Source: Rhodococcus triatomae BKS 15-14 (GTDB lineage: Bacteria > Actinomycetota > Actinomycetes > Mycobacteriales > Mycobacteriaceae). From it: a DNA stretch of 64,000 bases. Positions 25,746 through 36,812 of this stretch are shown here, piece after piece; position 1 is the stretch's first letter, and every line of letters starts with the position of its first letter. A model generated the notes under the pieces. That model made no database searches and was not told the origin of the DNA. It saw only the letters and a list, made by a program, of their open reading frames with translations. The stretch spans positions 124,001-188,000 of the forward strand of contig AODO01000018.1 of assembly GCA_000341795.1 (NCBI GenBank). The letters run 5' to 3'. A program made the translations under genes and the position numbers.

Positions 25746-25922
25746 TCAGGCCGCCCTGGCCTTCTTCAGCCCCTTCTCCAGGTCCTTGCCGGTGACCCCG
25801 GCGTTCTCCAGTTTCTTCATCCGCATGATGACGACGGGACACTTCAGGCACCGCTTCCTGCTGCGGCAGCACTTCTTCTTCGGTGTGAGGCCCGACACCT
25901 TCTTCGCCTTGACCTTGCCCAT
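25746..25922 (-). CDS. 58-aa basic, Cys-containing protein
   Basis: The product is 58 aa from ATG 25922. It is very basic (LTPKKKCCRSRKRCLKCPVVIMRMKKLE, 15 or more Lys/Arg). Four Cys sit close together (CC-x4-C-x2-C), a possible zinc- or nucleic-acid-binding knuckle, followed by a helix (NAGVTGKDLEKGLKKARAA). The ribosome-binding site AGGAGG is about 13 nt upstream, further than ideal. It lies where M. tuberculosis has the nitrate reductase operon. An RNA- or ribosome-associated role is a guess. Confidence 0.65.
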   Translation of the reverse strand: MGKVKAKKVSGLTPKKKCCRSRKRCLKCPVVIMRMKKLENAGVTGKDLEKGLKKARAA

Positions 25923-26228
25923 GCTCGGCGCGGCCCCTCCTGCCCGTTCACGTGCCCGCGGACGCGGGTCGGGACCCAGTTGACCACCTCGCCGGTGGGT
26001 TGACAACGCCCACGTCCGGTCGCCGTACGCGACGCGGTGGAGGTACCACACGGCAGTGATTCCGGTTGCACATTTAGAAGCGATTGGCCTGGGCGGGTAG
26101 TATCCAACTGGCCGCAATGCCTGCGCAGACGTTCTGTGCTGCCCGGATTCGCGTTCGCGACGCGGCCACCCGAGCCGTGCGATTGCCGTTTCGCGTGGCG
26201 GAATCGTCCACAGCCAGGAGAGCACAGC
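25923..26228. other. Intergenic region upstream of typA
   Basis: About 300 bp with no supported gene. TAGTAT at 26098-26103 is a good -10 box for typA and would give a leader of ~120 nt. No -35 with correct spacing is obvious. Confidence 0.4.
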
Positions 26229-28124
<1,896 letters not shown>

Positions 28125-28136
28125 GGTTGCGCTCCG

Positions 28137-28186
28137 CGCCTGTGCGCGTCGTCGGCCGCTCCGACCGCCGACGACGCGCACAGGCG
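28137..28186 (+). terminator. typA: typA terminator hairpin
   Basis: A perfect 19-bp stem (28137-28155 with 28168-28186) around a 12-nt loop begins 12 nt after the typA stop. lpqW therefore needs its own promoter or depends on read-through. Confidence 0.9.
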
Positions 28187-28215
28187 GCACAGCCGCAGAG
28201 GAAAGGAATTGGTGG

Positions 28216-30111
28216 GTGCGGGGGATTCTGTCGATCGCGGCACTGATGGTCGCCGGACTCGCAGTCGCGGGATGCACCGCCAATCCACCCCCGCCGGTGG
28301 AGAGCACCGACAGCCCGAAGCCCACCACCACGGTCCCCACCAAGAACACGATCGTCGTCGGGATCGACGAGATCGGACAGGGTTTCAACCCGCATCTGCT
28401 CTCCGACCAGTCGCCGGTCAACGCCGCCGTCACCTCGATGGTGCTGCCCAGCCCCTTCCGTCCGGTGCCGAGCGACACCGTCGCGGGCGCGACGAACTGG
28501 GTCCCGGACGAGTCGCTGCTGGTGTCCGCGGACGTGACCTCGCAGGCGCCGTTCACGATCACCTACCAGCTGCGCAACGAGGCCCAGTGGTCGGACAGTG
28601 CGCCCATCGCCGCCGAGGACTTCCGCTACCTGTGGCGGCAGATGATCAGTCAGCCCGGCGTCGTCGACCCGGCCGGGTACGCGCTGATCGACGACGTCGC
28701 GTCGTCGGCAGGCGGCAAGACCGTCACCGTCACGATGGATGCGCCGTATCCGGCCTGGCGTGAACTGTTCACCGATCTGCTGCCCTCGCACCTGGTCAAG
28801 GACACCCCGGGCGGCTTCGCCCGCGGGCTGGCCGAGAACATCCCCGTTTCCGGCGGGCACTTCCACATCAAGAGCGTCGACCGCGGGCGGGACGAGATCC
28901 TGCTCGAACGCAACGACCGCTTCTGGGGGGAGCCCGCGACTCCCGATCAGATCCTCATGCGGCGCGGCGGCTCCAACGCCCAGATCAGCGATTCGGTCAG
29001 GTCGGGGGACACCCAGGTCGTCCAGGTCCGGGGCGCCGGCTCCCTTCAGGAACAGTTGTCGGCGGTCTCCGGCGTGCGCGCGGGCACGACGCCGCAGCCG
29101 CGTGTCCTGGAGTTGACGTTCAACGGCCGCAACGACGTCGTCGCCGATCAGCGTGTGCGGCGCGCGCTCAGCGGCGTGCTCGACCCGGACCTGCTCGCAG
29201 CGGTCGGGTCGCCGTCGGGTGCGAACGCGACGGTCGCCCGCGCACAGGTGCTCGCGCCCTCCGCACCCGGATACGTGCCGACGGCACCGCCGCCGTTGGG
29301 CCGGGACGACGCGATGCGACTGCTCGCCGATTCGGGTTGGGTTCTCGAGACCCCTCAGCCCCCCGAGACCGACGGCGCCGATGACGGACACGTGCACGAG
29401 GTCGCACCGCGTCTGGTCCGCGAGGGCGAGCAGCTGGCCTTGACGATCGGCGCGACGATCGGCGACGACACCGCGATCGCGGTCGCGAACACGGCGGCCG
29501 ACCAGTTGCGCGGTGCGGGCGCTCTCGTCGAGGTCACGACCATGCGTGCCGAGGAACTGTACGGCCGGGCCCTGGTCGAGGGCCGGGTGGACGCGGTCGT
29601 CGGCTGGGCGCGTGCGGGCGCCGACCCTGCGACGGCGCTCGTGTCGAGGTACGCGTGTCCGCTGCCGACGGAGCCGGTGGCGACCGAGGGTACCGAGCCG
29701 GTGGCGACCGAGGGTACCGAGCCGGTGGCGACCGAGGGTACGGAGTTGACGCCGCCGGAGAATGCGGTGCCGGGTACGACCGCGCCCACGAGAACGACGG
29801 CCCCTGCGAGCACGGAGCCCGCCGACGAGTCCGAGGATCAGCCGAATCCCGAAGCGCCGAGCAACATCTCGGGGCTGTGCGATCCCGGTCTGCAGCAGGG
29901 GATGGACGAGGCGCTGCGTGGTGTCGGGGACGTCGGGCAGATGATCGCGCAGGCGGAGCCGCGACTGTGGGAACTGGCGGCGGTGCTGCCGATCATGCAG
30001 GACACCACCGTGGTCGCGGCCGGACCGGACGTGGACGGTGTGGCTCTGGCCGGCGCGATCGAGGTCGGCATCTTCGGGGACGCCGCGAACTGGTCGAGGA
30101 ATCAGGGATGA
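28216..30111 (+). CDS. lpqW: Lipoprotein LpqW, solute-binding-protein-like regulator of PIM synthesis
   Basis: The product is 631 aa from GTG 28216 (AAAGGA site). The lipobox GLAVAGC puts the lipid on the Cys near residue 19. The body has the peptide/nickel ABC-type substrate-binding fold ([82 protein letters not shown]). No permease or ATPase genes follow. In mycobacteria LpqW steers the branch between polar PIMs and LM/LAM and interacts functionally with pimE, whose gene lies 3 kb away. A disordered region near residues 485-560 holds a three-copy 8-residue repeat. The TGA overlaps the mshB ATG. Confidence 0.9.
   Translation: MRGILSIAALMVAGLAVAGCTANPPPPVESTDSPKPTTTVPTKNTIVVGIDEIGQGFNPHLLSDQSPVNAAVTSMVLPSPFRPVPSDTVAGATNWVPDESLLVSADVTSQAPFTITYQLRNEAQWSDSAPIAAEDFRYLWRQMISQPGVVDPAGYALIDDVASSAGGKTVTVTMDAPYPAWRELFTDLLPSHLVKDTPGGFARGLAENIPVSGGHFHIKSVDRGRDEILLERNDRFWGEPATPDQILMRRGGSNAQISDSVRSGDTQVVQVRGAGSLQEQLSAVSGVRAGTTPQPRVLELTFNGRNDVVADQRVRRALSGVLDPDLLAAVGSPSGANATVARAQVLAPSAPGYVPTAPPPLGRDDAMRLLADSGWVLETPQPPETDGADDGHVHEVAPRLVREGEQLALTIGATIGDDTAIAVANTAADQLRGAGALVEVTTMRAEELYGRALVEGRVDAVVGWARAGADPATALVSRYACPLPTEPVATEGTEPVATEGTEPVATEGTELTPPENAVPGTTAPTRTTAPASTEPADESEDQPNPEAPSNISGLCDPGLQQGMDEALRGVGDVGQMIAQAEPRLWELAAVLPIMQDTTVVAAGPDVDGVALAGAIEVGIFGDAANWSRNQG
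29668..29739 (+). repeat. lpqW: Three tandem 24-bp repeats inside lpqW
   Basis: Three adjacent units encode T-E-P-V-A-T-E-G. The second and third are identical at the DNA level and the first differs by one base (ACG for ACC). The repeat is in frame within a Pro/Thr/Glu-rich disordered segment, so copy-number change would alter protein length without a frameshift. Confidence 0.95.
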
Positions 30112-31004
30112 CGACGCACCACGTGACCACCGCCGATGCGGCGAAGCAGGCCCGGCGACTGCTGCTGGTGCACGCGCACCCCGACGACGAGTCGCTGACG
30201 ACCGGCGGGACCATCGCCCGGTACGCGGCCGAGGGCGCCGAGGTGACCGTCGTGACGTGCACGCTCGGCGAGGAGGGCGAGGTCATCGGCGAGACGTGGG
30301 CGGGACTCGTCGCCGACGAGGCCGACCAGCTCGGGGGTTACCGGATCCTGGAACTGACCGCGGCGCTCGGGCGTCTCGGGGTGTCCGCGCCGCTGTTCCT
30401 CGGCGGTGCGGGCCGGTGGCGGGACTCGGGTATGGCAGGGACTCCGGCCGCGCGGAATCCGCGGGCCTTCGTCAATGCCCGTCCCGGTGACGTGGTCGAT
30501 GCCCTGGTCGAGGTGATCCGGCAGCGTCGCCCGCAGGTCGTCGTCTGCTACGACCCGCAGGGTGGGTACGGCCATCCCGATCACATCCGTGTGCACGAGG
30601 TCGTGACGGCGGCGGTGGACGCGGCGGCGGCAGACGGCGGGGTCGGTGATCCGTGGGACGTCGCGAAGCTGTACTGGACGGTCACCGAGGCAACCTCGCT
30701 GAGCGAGGGCCTGGAGTGCATCACCGAGTACCCGGAGAGCTGGCGTCTCCCGGAGCCCGGTGAGCTTCCGTGCGTTCCGGATTCCGCGGTGACGACGACG
30801 ATCGACGTACGGGCCCACCTGGCGGCGAAGGTCGCCGCGTTCGCGGCCCACGCGACGCAGGTGACGGTGGCTCCGAGCGGAACCGAATATGCGCTGTCGA
30901 ACGACATCGTGCAGCCGATCCTCGTGGACGAGCACTACGTTCTCGTGCGGGGCACACTCGGCGAGCAGGCGGCGGACGGTCGGGAGCGGGACCTGTTCTC
31001 GTAG
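30108..31004 (+). CDS. mshB: N-acetyl-1-D-myo-inositol-2-amino-2-deoxy-alpha-D-glucopyranoside deacetylase
   Basis: The product is 298 aa. The LmbE-type zinc site is present as [14 protein letters not shown] (H24-P-D-D-E) with the third ligand in [13 protein letters not shown]. The length and the insert [13 protein letters not shown] are those of MshB, which deacetylates GlcNAc-inositol, the second step of mycothiol synthesis. The position directly after lpqW is the same as in M. tuberculosis (Rv1170). Mca, the related mycothiol-conjugate amidase, is the main alternative, but synteny favours MshB. The ATG overlaps the lpqW stop (ATGA), indicating coupled translation. Confidence 0.93.
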   Translation: MTTHHVTTADAAKQARRLLLVHAHPDDESLTTGGTIARYAAEGAEVTVVTCTLGEEGEVIGETWAGLVADEADQLGGYRILELTAALGRLGVSAPLFLGGAGRWRDSGMAGTPAARNPRAFVNARPGDVVDALVEVIRQRRPQVVVCYDPQGGYGHPDHIRVHEVVTAAVDAAAADGGVGDPWDVAKLYWTVTEATSLSEGLECITEYPESWRLPEPGELPCVPDSAVTTTIDVRAHLAAKVAAFAAHATQVTVAPSGTEYALSNDIVQPILVDEHYVLVRGTLGEQAADGRERDLFS

Positions 31005-31041
31005 TTTCGCGTGCCACCCCGCGCTTCACGGAAGTCCCGGT

Positions 31042-31047
31042 TAGGCT
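31042..31047 (+). promoter_or_regulatory. Candidate -10 box of the glutamate decarboxylase gene
   Basis: TAGGCT lies about 48 nt before the ATG at 31095 and fits TANNNT. The leader would hold the GAAGGGA ribosome-binding site. Confidence 0.4.
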
Positions 31048-31094
31048 GACGCCGTTGACCGAAGTTCGTGATGACACGTGCGAAGGGACGACCG

Positions 31095-32474
31095 ATGGCG
31101 CTGCACCAGGTTCGGGGCCGTGAGGACGACGCGGTATCGGACATCTACTCGACACCGCTGAGCGGGGCGGCGCTTCCCAAGTACCGGGTGCCGGACGATG
31201 CCTCGGATCCGCGGGTGGTGTTCGCCCTGATCCGGGACGAACTCGCACTCGACGGCAACTCCGCGCAGAATCTCGCGACGTTCTGTTCCACGTGGTCCGA
31301 GGACGAGGTCCATCGTCTGATGGACCTGTGCATGGACAAGAACATGATCGACAAGGACGAGTACCCGCAGACGGCGGAGATCGAGTCCCGGTGCGTGCAT
31401 CTGCTCGCCGACCTGTGGAACTCACCGGACGGGCACGGGACCGTCGGCTGCTCGACGACCGGTTCCAGCGAGGCTGCGATGCTCGGTGGTCTGGCCCTCA
31501 AATGGCGATGGCGGGAGCGTCGCTGCGCGGAAGGAAAGCCGACGGATCGCCCGAACCTGGTGTGCGGCCCGGTTCAGGTCTGCTGGGAGAAGTTCGCCCG
31601 TTACTTCGACGTGGAGCTACGCCAGGTTCCGCTCGAACCGGGTGCGACCGGCATGCAGCCGCACCAGCTGCGGGACTACGTGGACGAGAACACGATCGGT
31701 GTGATCGCGATCCTGGGCGTCACCTACACGTGTGACTACGAGCCGATCGCGGAGATCGCCGCGGAACTCGACGCGATTCAGGCGGAGCACGGCTGGGACA
31801 TCCCGGTGCACGTCGACGGCGCGAGTGGTGGTTTCGTCGCCCCCTTCCTGCAACCGGATCTGGAGTGGGACTTCCGGATCGAGCGTGTCGCGTCGATCAA
31901 TGCGTCCGGGCACAAGTACGGGCTCGCGCCGCTCGGCGTGGGGTGGGTGGTGTGGCGCAATGCGGACCTGTTGCCGGAGGATCTGGTGTTCCGGGTCAGC
32001 TACCTCGGCGGTGACATGCCGACGTTCGCGCTGAACTTCTCCCGGCCGGGCGGCGAGATCGTCGCGCAGTACTACCTGCTGCTCCGGTTGGGGCGGGAGG
32101 GTTATCGGCGGATCCACCAGTCGTGTGCCGACACCGCCCGTGATCTCGCGGACAGGCTCGCGGCGATGGGGCCGTTCACCATCCTCTACGACGGCACGGG
32201 CGGGTTGCCCGCCGTCTCGTACACCCTGACGGACCCCGACTCGGCAGGGTTCACGCTGTACGCACTGAGCGACGAGTTGCGCATGCGGGGTTGGCAGGTT
32301 CCGTCGTACCCGCTGCCCCCGAGCCGTGACGACACGGTGATCCAACGGGTCCTGGTGAGGCACGGCATCTCGCGGGACAAGATCGAGCTGCTGGCGGCGG
32401 ATCTGGAGGAGGCGGTGCAGCGTCTGACCTCGGGCACCGCCCGCGAGGAGAGTCGCAGTTCCTTCCACCACTGA
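31095..32474 (+). CDS. gadB: Glutamate decarboxylase
   Basis: The product is 459 aa from ATG 31095. It is a PLP-dependent group II decarboxylase: GCSTTGSSEAAMLGGLALKWRW near 117-138, the cofactor Asp/Ala region VHVDGASGGFVAPF, and the PLP-binding K274 in SINASGHKYGLAPLGVGWVVW. It ends in Phe-His-His, recalling the C-terminal His residue that makes E. coli GadB activity pH-dependent. It converts L-glutamate to GABA with proton consumption and may serve acid resistance. No glutamate/GABA antiporter gene is in the window. Confidence 0.94.
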   Translation: MALHQVRGREDDAVSDIYSTPLSGAALPKYRVPDDASDPRVVFALIRDELALDGNSAQNLATFCSTWSEDEVHRLMDLCMDKNMIDKDEYPQTAEIESRCVHLLADLWNSPDGHGTVGCSTTGSSEAAMLGGLALKWRWRERRCAEGKPTDRPNLVCGPVQVCWEKFARYFDVELRQVPLEPGATGMQPHQLRDYVDENTIGVIAILGVTYTCDYEPIAEIAAELDAIQAEHGWDIPVHVDGASGGFVAPFLQPDLEWDFRIERVASINASGHKYGLAPLGVGWVVWRNADLLPEDLVFRVSYLGGDMPTFALNFSRPGGEIVAQYYLLLRLGREGYRRIHQSCADTARDLADRLAAMGPFTILYDGTGGLPAVSYTLTDPDSAGFTLYALSDELRMRGWQVPSYPLPPSRDDTVIQRVLVRHGISRDKIELLAADLEEAVQRLTSGTAREESRSSFHH

Positions 32475-32555
32475 GGGGGTGTGACGTGTCGCACAGTGGG
32501 CGCTAGGCTGTGGCGTACGTCATGACTGCTCGGTCGGGGGAAGTGAGGTGTGCTG

Positions 32556-32711
32556 GTGAACTGGAGCGTTCAGAACCAGATCGTCGCGTTCGTGGACTCG
32601 CTGCGGCCCTACTCGCAGATGCACCACGACCAGTACATGGATGCGCTGCACGGATTCGTCCACATGCAGTCGAATCTTCTGACGATGCTCGGGTACCCGC
32701 CCGTCGGCTGA
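32556..32711 (+). CDS. 51-aa small protein
   Basis: GTG 32556 is preceded by a GGGGGAAGTGAGG site. The peptide begins MNWSVQNQIVAFVDSLRPYS and continues with three His, several Met and Tyr and an aromatic end (LLTMLGYPPVG). It is not clearly membrane-spanning, and the many Met and His residues suggest possible metal contact, though this is speculative. The gene lies between glutamate decarboxylase and the Rv1171-like membrane gene, on the same strand. Confidence 0.6.
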   Translation: MNWSVQNQIVAFVDSLRPYSQMHHDQYMDALHGFVHMQSNLLTMLGYPPVG

Positions 32712-32723
32712 TCGTGCGGCCCC

Positions 32724-32729
32724 TACGAT
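32724..32729 (+). promoter_or_regulatory. -10 element for a leaderless transcript
   Basis: TACGAT is separated from ATG 32737 by exactly 7 nt, and there is no ribosome-binding site. This fits a transcript starting on the ATG of the membrane-protein gene. Confidence 0.6.
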
Positions 32730-32736
32730 CGACGGC

Positions 32737-33150
32737 ATGACCATCGCCGCCACCGATTCCGAACGCGGGATCGTCGACCGTCTCCTCCTGGCGCTGCTCG
32801 TGTTCGACGGGTTCCTGACCGCGCTGCTCGCGGTGCTGTTCCTCCCCGTGCACGTGGGGTCGGTGGCGATGCCCGTCAGCGCGCTCCTCGCCGGTGTGGT
32901 GAACGTACTGCTCGTGTGGTGCGCGCGGTCCGTCGGCAGCGGAGTCGGTCAGGCGTCGTGGCCGCTCGTGGCCTGGTTCGTCGGATTCCTCGTCTGCCTG
33001 GTCGGTGGACCGGGTGGGGACCGCCTGCTGCCCGCGGACTGGCGCACCCTGCTCCTGCTCGCGGTCGGCCTGCTCCCCGCGATCGTGGTGCTGTTCAAAT
33101 TCGGCGCGGACGCGGCCGTCACCCGTGGACAGGCGGCCCGGACCCGCTGA
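32737..33150 (+). CDS. Four-helix membrane protein (Rv1171-like)
   Basis: The product is 137 aa with four hydrophobic segments: LLLALLVFDGFLTALLAVLFL, ALLAGVVNVLLVWCA, WPLVAWFVGFLVCLV and TLLLLAVGLLPAIVVLFKF. The short charged ends are cytosolic. A protein of this size and layout follows mshB in M. tuberculosis (Rv1171, from memory), here with gadB inserted between. No motif points to a function. Confidence 0.8.
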   Translation: MTIAATDSERGIVDRLLLALLVFDGFLTALLAVLFLPVHVGSVAMPVSALLAGVVNVLLVWCARSVGSGVGQASWPLVAWFVGFLVCLVGGPGGDRLLPADWRTLLLLAVGLLPAIVVLFKFGADAAVTRGQAARTR

Positions 33151-33241
33151 CTGTCCGGCACCGAGCGGATTCGCGATTGCCTCTCACACCGCCGGGGCGC
33201 CTGTTACCGTGCCGCGCACATCGCGACGAGAAGAGGTGCAT

Positions 33242-34546
33242 GTGGGTACGAGTCGGTCGGTCGGGCGTGGGCTTGCGCAGACGGCGATGGTCGTCGTCTG
33301 CGCGTTCGGTGCGACGGCGGGGACGGCCCATGCGGCGCCCGTGCCCAGCGGGCTGACGGAAGTGCTGTTCGTCGGGAACAACTGGGAGGGCACGGCGGAC
33401 GTCGTCCAGTCGACCGGTGCCTACTCGAAACTCGGTCGCGTCAACATGATTCCGGACAAGCAGGAGCGTCTGGGCGAGATCTACTCGAATCCGATCAAGC
33501 TCGGCTTCTTCCTCGGTGTTCGGGAAACCGCCGGTGAGGGCCACGACCAGTTCGTCGACGACATGTACACGACGCCGGACGGGACCGCGGTGGTCGCGTC
33601 CAGGCCGAGCTTCGCCGACGTCGTCTCCATCGATCTCGCGACGGGGAAGGTCAACTGGCGTTTTCCGGTGTCCGGCTACCGATCCGATCACATGGCCGTG
33701 TCACCGGACGGCACTCGGGTCGCGGTCTCGGCGTCGACGAGCAACACCGTGCACGTCCTCGACATCGAGACGGGTGCGCAGGTGGGGTCGTTCACGACCG
33801 GCGACAAGCCGCACGAGAACGTCTTCACGGACGGCGGACGCTACCTGTGGAACATGGCGATAGGTGAGGTGAACACCCCGTTCGACGCCCCCGAGTTGGA
33901 CGGAACCAAGGGGGACCGGAAGATCACCGTCGTCGACGCGCAGACGTTCCGGACGGTGAAGGTGATCGACATGCGGGACCGGCTCGACGCATTCGGCCGC
34001 AGCGATCTCTCCGACTCGGTGCGCCCGGTGGCGTTCAGTCCGGACGAGGGCACCCTGTACTTCCAGGTGTCGTTCTTCAACGGCTTCGTCGAGTACGACG
34101 TCGCGACGGACACGATCACGCGGATCAAGGAGCTGCCGAAGAACCCGGCCACCAACCCGAACCGCACGACATGGGTCAACGACTCCCGCCATCACGGCAT
34201 GTCGATCAGCCCGGACGGAAGCCGGCTGTGCATCGCCGGGACGATGGACGACTACGTGACGACCGTCGACACCGCGACGCTGCAGGAGACCCCGACCGTC
34301 CCCGCGGGGAAACCGTACTGGGCGACCGTGAACGGCGACGGCACGCAGTGCGTCATCTCCGAGAGCGCGAACGACACGATCAGTGCGATCGATTTCGCGA
34401 CCGGACAGAAGGTGGCCACGGTAGCGGTCGGTGACCATCCGCAGCGGGTGCGTCTCGGGCACGTGCCCCAGGGCTGGGCCGGTACTCCCGGACCGGATCC
34501 CGACGCCGGCGGTTCCCTCGACGGGCTCGGCAGCAGCGGCTCCTAG
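33242..34546 (+). CDS. Secreted YncE-like beta-propeller protein
   Basis: The product is 434 aa from GTG 33242 (AAGAGG site). The signal peptide is residues 1-~32 (VVVCAFGATAGTAHAA-P). The mature part is a seven-blade YVTN/YncE-type propeller. The repeats show as DGTAVVASRPSFADVVSIDLATGKV, DGTRVAVSASTSNTVHVLDIETG, RKITVVDAQTF, DGSRLCIAGTMDDYVTTVDTATL and DGTQCVISESANDTISAIDFATG. Such proteins bind ligands or partners outside the cell; some bind DNA or act with quinoprotein amine dehydrogenases. The C-terminus is a Gly/Ser/Asp tail. Its last 4 bp overlap the convergent UDG gene. Confidence 0.85.
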   Translation: MGTSRSVGRGLAQTAMVVVCAFGATAGTAHAAPVPSGLTEVLFVGNNWEGTADVVQSTGAYSKLGRVNMIPDKQERLGEIYSNPIKLGFFLGVRETAGEGHDQFVDDMYTTPDGTAVVASRPSFADVVSIDLATGKVNWRFPVSGYRSDHMAVSPDGTRVAVSASTSNTVHVLDIETGAQVGSFTTGDKPHENVFTDGGRYLWNMAIGEVNTPFDAPELDGTKGDRKITVVDAQTFRTVKVIDMRDRLDAFGRSDLSDSVRPVAFSPDEGTLYFQVSFFNGFVEYDVATDTITRIKELPKNPATNPNRTTWVNDSRHHGMSISPDGSRLCIAGTMDDYVTTVDTATLQETPTVPAGKPYWATVNGDGTQCVISESANDTISAIDFATGQKVATVAVGDHPQRVRLGHVPQGWAGTPGPDPDAGGSLDGLGSSGS

Positions 34547-35256
34547 CTCGGACGAATCGGGAGTTGCGCAGCCAGGGCGGCGTCCACGAGGACGGATTCG
34601 ATCATCGGTGGCGTGAGCCTGCCGGTGAAGGTGTTCTGCTGGCTGACGTGGTAGCAGCCGAAGAGGTGCAGCGGGCGGTCCCCGCCGAGTTCGACGTGCG
34701 CACCGTGCCCGAAGCGCGGAGCCGGTCGCGGCACCTCCCACCCGGCGTCGGCCAGCACGGGCAGCAGTGCCTTCCAGCCGAATCCGCCGAGGACGACCAC
34801 CGACCGCAGGGTGGGGGCGAGCAGTCGCAGTTCCTCGTCCAGCCACCGCCTGCAGGTGTCGCGTTCCGCCGGTGTCGGCTTGTTCGCGGGTGGGGCGCAG
34901 TGCACCGGTGAGGTGATGCGGGTTCCGTACAGTTCGAGTCCGTCGTCGGCCGACACCGCGGTCGGCTGGTTCGCCAGACCCACCGCGTGCATCGCCGCGT
35001 ACAGCACGTCGCCGCTGCGGTCGCCGGTGAACATCCTCCCGGTTCGGTTGGCGCCGTGCGCGGCGGGCGCCAGCCCCACGATCAGCAAGGCCGCGTCGGC
35101 TGGGCCGAACCCGGGAACGGGCCGTCCCCAATAGGTTTCGTCGCGGAATGCGGCGCGCTTGTCGCGGGCCACCTGTTCCCGCCACGCCACCAGCCGGGGA
35201 CACCGCCGGCAATCGATCAGGTCGCCGTCCATCGCGGCGAGCGACGGGTACCTCAT
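34543..35256 (-). CDS. udgB: Family 5 uracil-DNA glycosylase (UDGb)
   Basis: The product is 237 aa. Motif A GLAPAAHGANRTGRMFTGD at 61-79 and the C-terminal HVSQQNTFTGRLTPPM are diagnostic of family 5 UDGs. Four Cys at about 16, 19, 120 and 135 (CRRC, HCAPP, RDTC) provide the [4Fe-4S] cluster. UDGb removes uracil, and in some species hypoxanthine or hydroxymethyluracil, from DNA in base-excision repair. Motif A has Ala where UNG has its catalytic Asp, as usual for the family. The ATG overlaps the TGA of the upstream PH-domain gene, an unusual operon partner. Confidence 0.93.
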   Translation of the reverse strand: MRYPSLAAMDGDLIDCRRCPRLVAWREQVARDKRAAFRDETYWGRPVPGFGPADAALLIVGLAPAAHGANRTGRMFTGDRSGDVLYAAMHAVGLANQPTAVSADDGLELYGTRITSPVHCAPPANKPTPAERDTCRRWLDEELRLLAPTLRSVVVLGGFGWKALLPVLADAGWEVPRPAPRFGHGAHVELGGDRPLHLFGCYHVSQQNTFTGRLTPPMIESVLVDAALAAQLPIRPS

Positions 35257-36812
35257 CCGGACTCCGGGACGCGGCGTGCCCAGATGTCGCCCGCACCGGG
35301 CGTCACGGTCTCGACGAGGGTCCATGCCTGGTCGGCGGGCAGGTCCAGGACGTCGTAGTGCCCGGTTCCGGCAGCGGTCGCGGCGACGACCGTCGCCACG
35401 CCGGCGCGGCGCTGGAAGAACGTCTGCCGCACCGTCCACGCGACGATGCCGTCGGCGTGGATTGTGTGTGTGCCGCGGTCGAGCGAGCCGTGGCGGGTCA
35501 CGAGGCGGCCCGGCGGTGTGGCGTGCCCGAGACCGAGCCACCGGTCGTGGGCCAGGGCAGCGGCGGCGACCGCGACGACCGCGACCGCGGTCCACGCCGG
35601 CCAGCCGATCGGTGCGCCGAGCACATCCGCCAGCCCCACGGCGACGGCGACCGCCGCGACGGGCACCAGGGCGCGGGTGTAGCGCCGCCGCCGGGCCGCG
35701 GGTCCGTGCCCGGTCAGGTTCGGGACGCGCAGAGCGGACAGCACCAGGGATTCCACCCGATGCACCTCGTGACGAGGCGACTGCGGCAGCAGCATCGACG
35801 AGAACTGCTTGTCGGCGGACACCCCCGTCATCACGGCGTCCAGTCGTGCCGCACCGGCCAGCCGCAACAGGAGCGGCTCGCGGACGCTGGTGCCGCGTAG
35901 GCGCGCCCGGTCCAGCGTGGTCTGGCGGGTCCGGAGGAGCCCGTGGCTCACGTGCAGGACCCGTCTGTCGTCGGTGACCGTCAGGTTGCCGAACGTCAAC
36001 AGGTAGCGAACACAGGCGAGCACGCTCGCCACGGCGACGAGAGCGACGACACCGACCGTCACCGCCACCGCCGTGCCCCAGCCGCGGAGCAGGTCGAGCC
36101 CGGTGTCGATCGTGTCGGAATCCGCGACGCTTTCGCCGAGGCCGTACTGGAACGCGAGACCGACGGCGGCGGCGACGGTGAGTACGCCGGTGGTCGACAG
36201 CGGCGCGTAGCGAACCCACGACGGAGACCAGTGCGCGATCTCGACGGCGGACGGCACCGACCCGGACTCGGCCGGGTCGGGCGCCGGGGGCGTGCTCGAC
36301 AACAGCGCCTCCCGCAGCGCGGGGACCAGCCGCGAGTCGAGCGCGTTCAGCTCGAATCGCGCCGAGTCGCCCGCCTTCTCCGCCCGCTGACCCGTCCCGA
36401 TTCGTACGACCGACAGGCCGAGGACCCGGTGCAGCAGCCCGGCCTCCACGTCGACCGATCGGATGCGGTTGCGCGGCACCGAGAGCAGCGTGCGCTGGAA
36501 CACCCCGGTCCGCAGTTGCACGTGCACCGGACCGATCCGGTAGCTCGTCGTCAACCATCGCGCGATCGCGTACGCGACCAGCGCGGCCAGGGCGATCAGC
36601 CCCCAGTAGTGGTTGCCGCTCTGCGTGCCGAGGACCACGGAGATCAGCAGCACCGGCAGGAGCTTGACGGCCTCGTCGACGGGGTGCACGAGCAGCATCC
36701 GTTTGTCCAGGCGCAGCCACGGCTGTTCCTGCTCGGCGGCGAGCGCCTCCGGTCCCGACTCCTCGGGCGGTGCGGTTCCGGGGCCCGGTGACTGCGGGAC
36801 AGGGGAGGTCAC
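35253..36812 (-). CDS. Membrane protein with several bacterial PH (bPH2/YdbT-like) domains
   Basis: The product is 519 aa from GTG 36812, which overlaps the stop of the preceding gene. Paired hydrophobic helices precede each of three PH-like domains: VHVQLRTGVFQRTLLSVPRNRIRSVDVEAGLLHRVLGLSVVRIGTG; VTDDRRVLHVSHGLLRTRQTTLDRARLRGTSVREPLLLRLAGAARLDAV; and VTRHGSLDRGTHTIHADGIVAWTVRQTFFQRRAGVATVVAA. This is the B. subtilis YdbT layout. In Bacillus, YdbS-YdbT protect against certain antibiotics and lantibiotics. Here they are followed by udgB in the same operon. Confidence 0.88.
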   Translation of the reverse strand: MTSPVPQSPGPGTAPPEESGPEALAAEQEQPWLRLDKRMLLVHPVDEAVKLLPVLLISVVLGTQSGNHYWGLIALAALVAYAIARWLTTSYRIGPVHVQLRTGVFQRTLLSVPRNRIRSVDVEAGLLHRVLGLSVVRIGTGQRAEKAGDSARFELNALDSRLVPALREALLSSTPPAPDPAESGSVPSAVEIAHWSPSWVRYAPLSTTGVLTVAAAVGLAFQYGLGESVADSDTIDTGLDLLRGWGTAVAVTVGVVALVAVASVLACVRYLLTFGNLTVTDDRRVLHVSHGLLRTRQTTLDRARLRGTSVREPLLLRLAGAARLDAVMTGVSADKQFSSMLLPQSPRHEVHRVESLVLSALRVPNLTGHGPAARRRRYTRALVPVAAVAVAVGLADVLGAPIGWPAWTAVAVVAVAAAALAHDRWLGLGHATPPGRLVTRHGSLDRGTHTIHADGIVAWTVRQTFFQRRAGVATVVAATAAGTGHYDVLDLPADQAWTLVETVTPGAGDIWARRVPESG

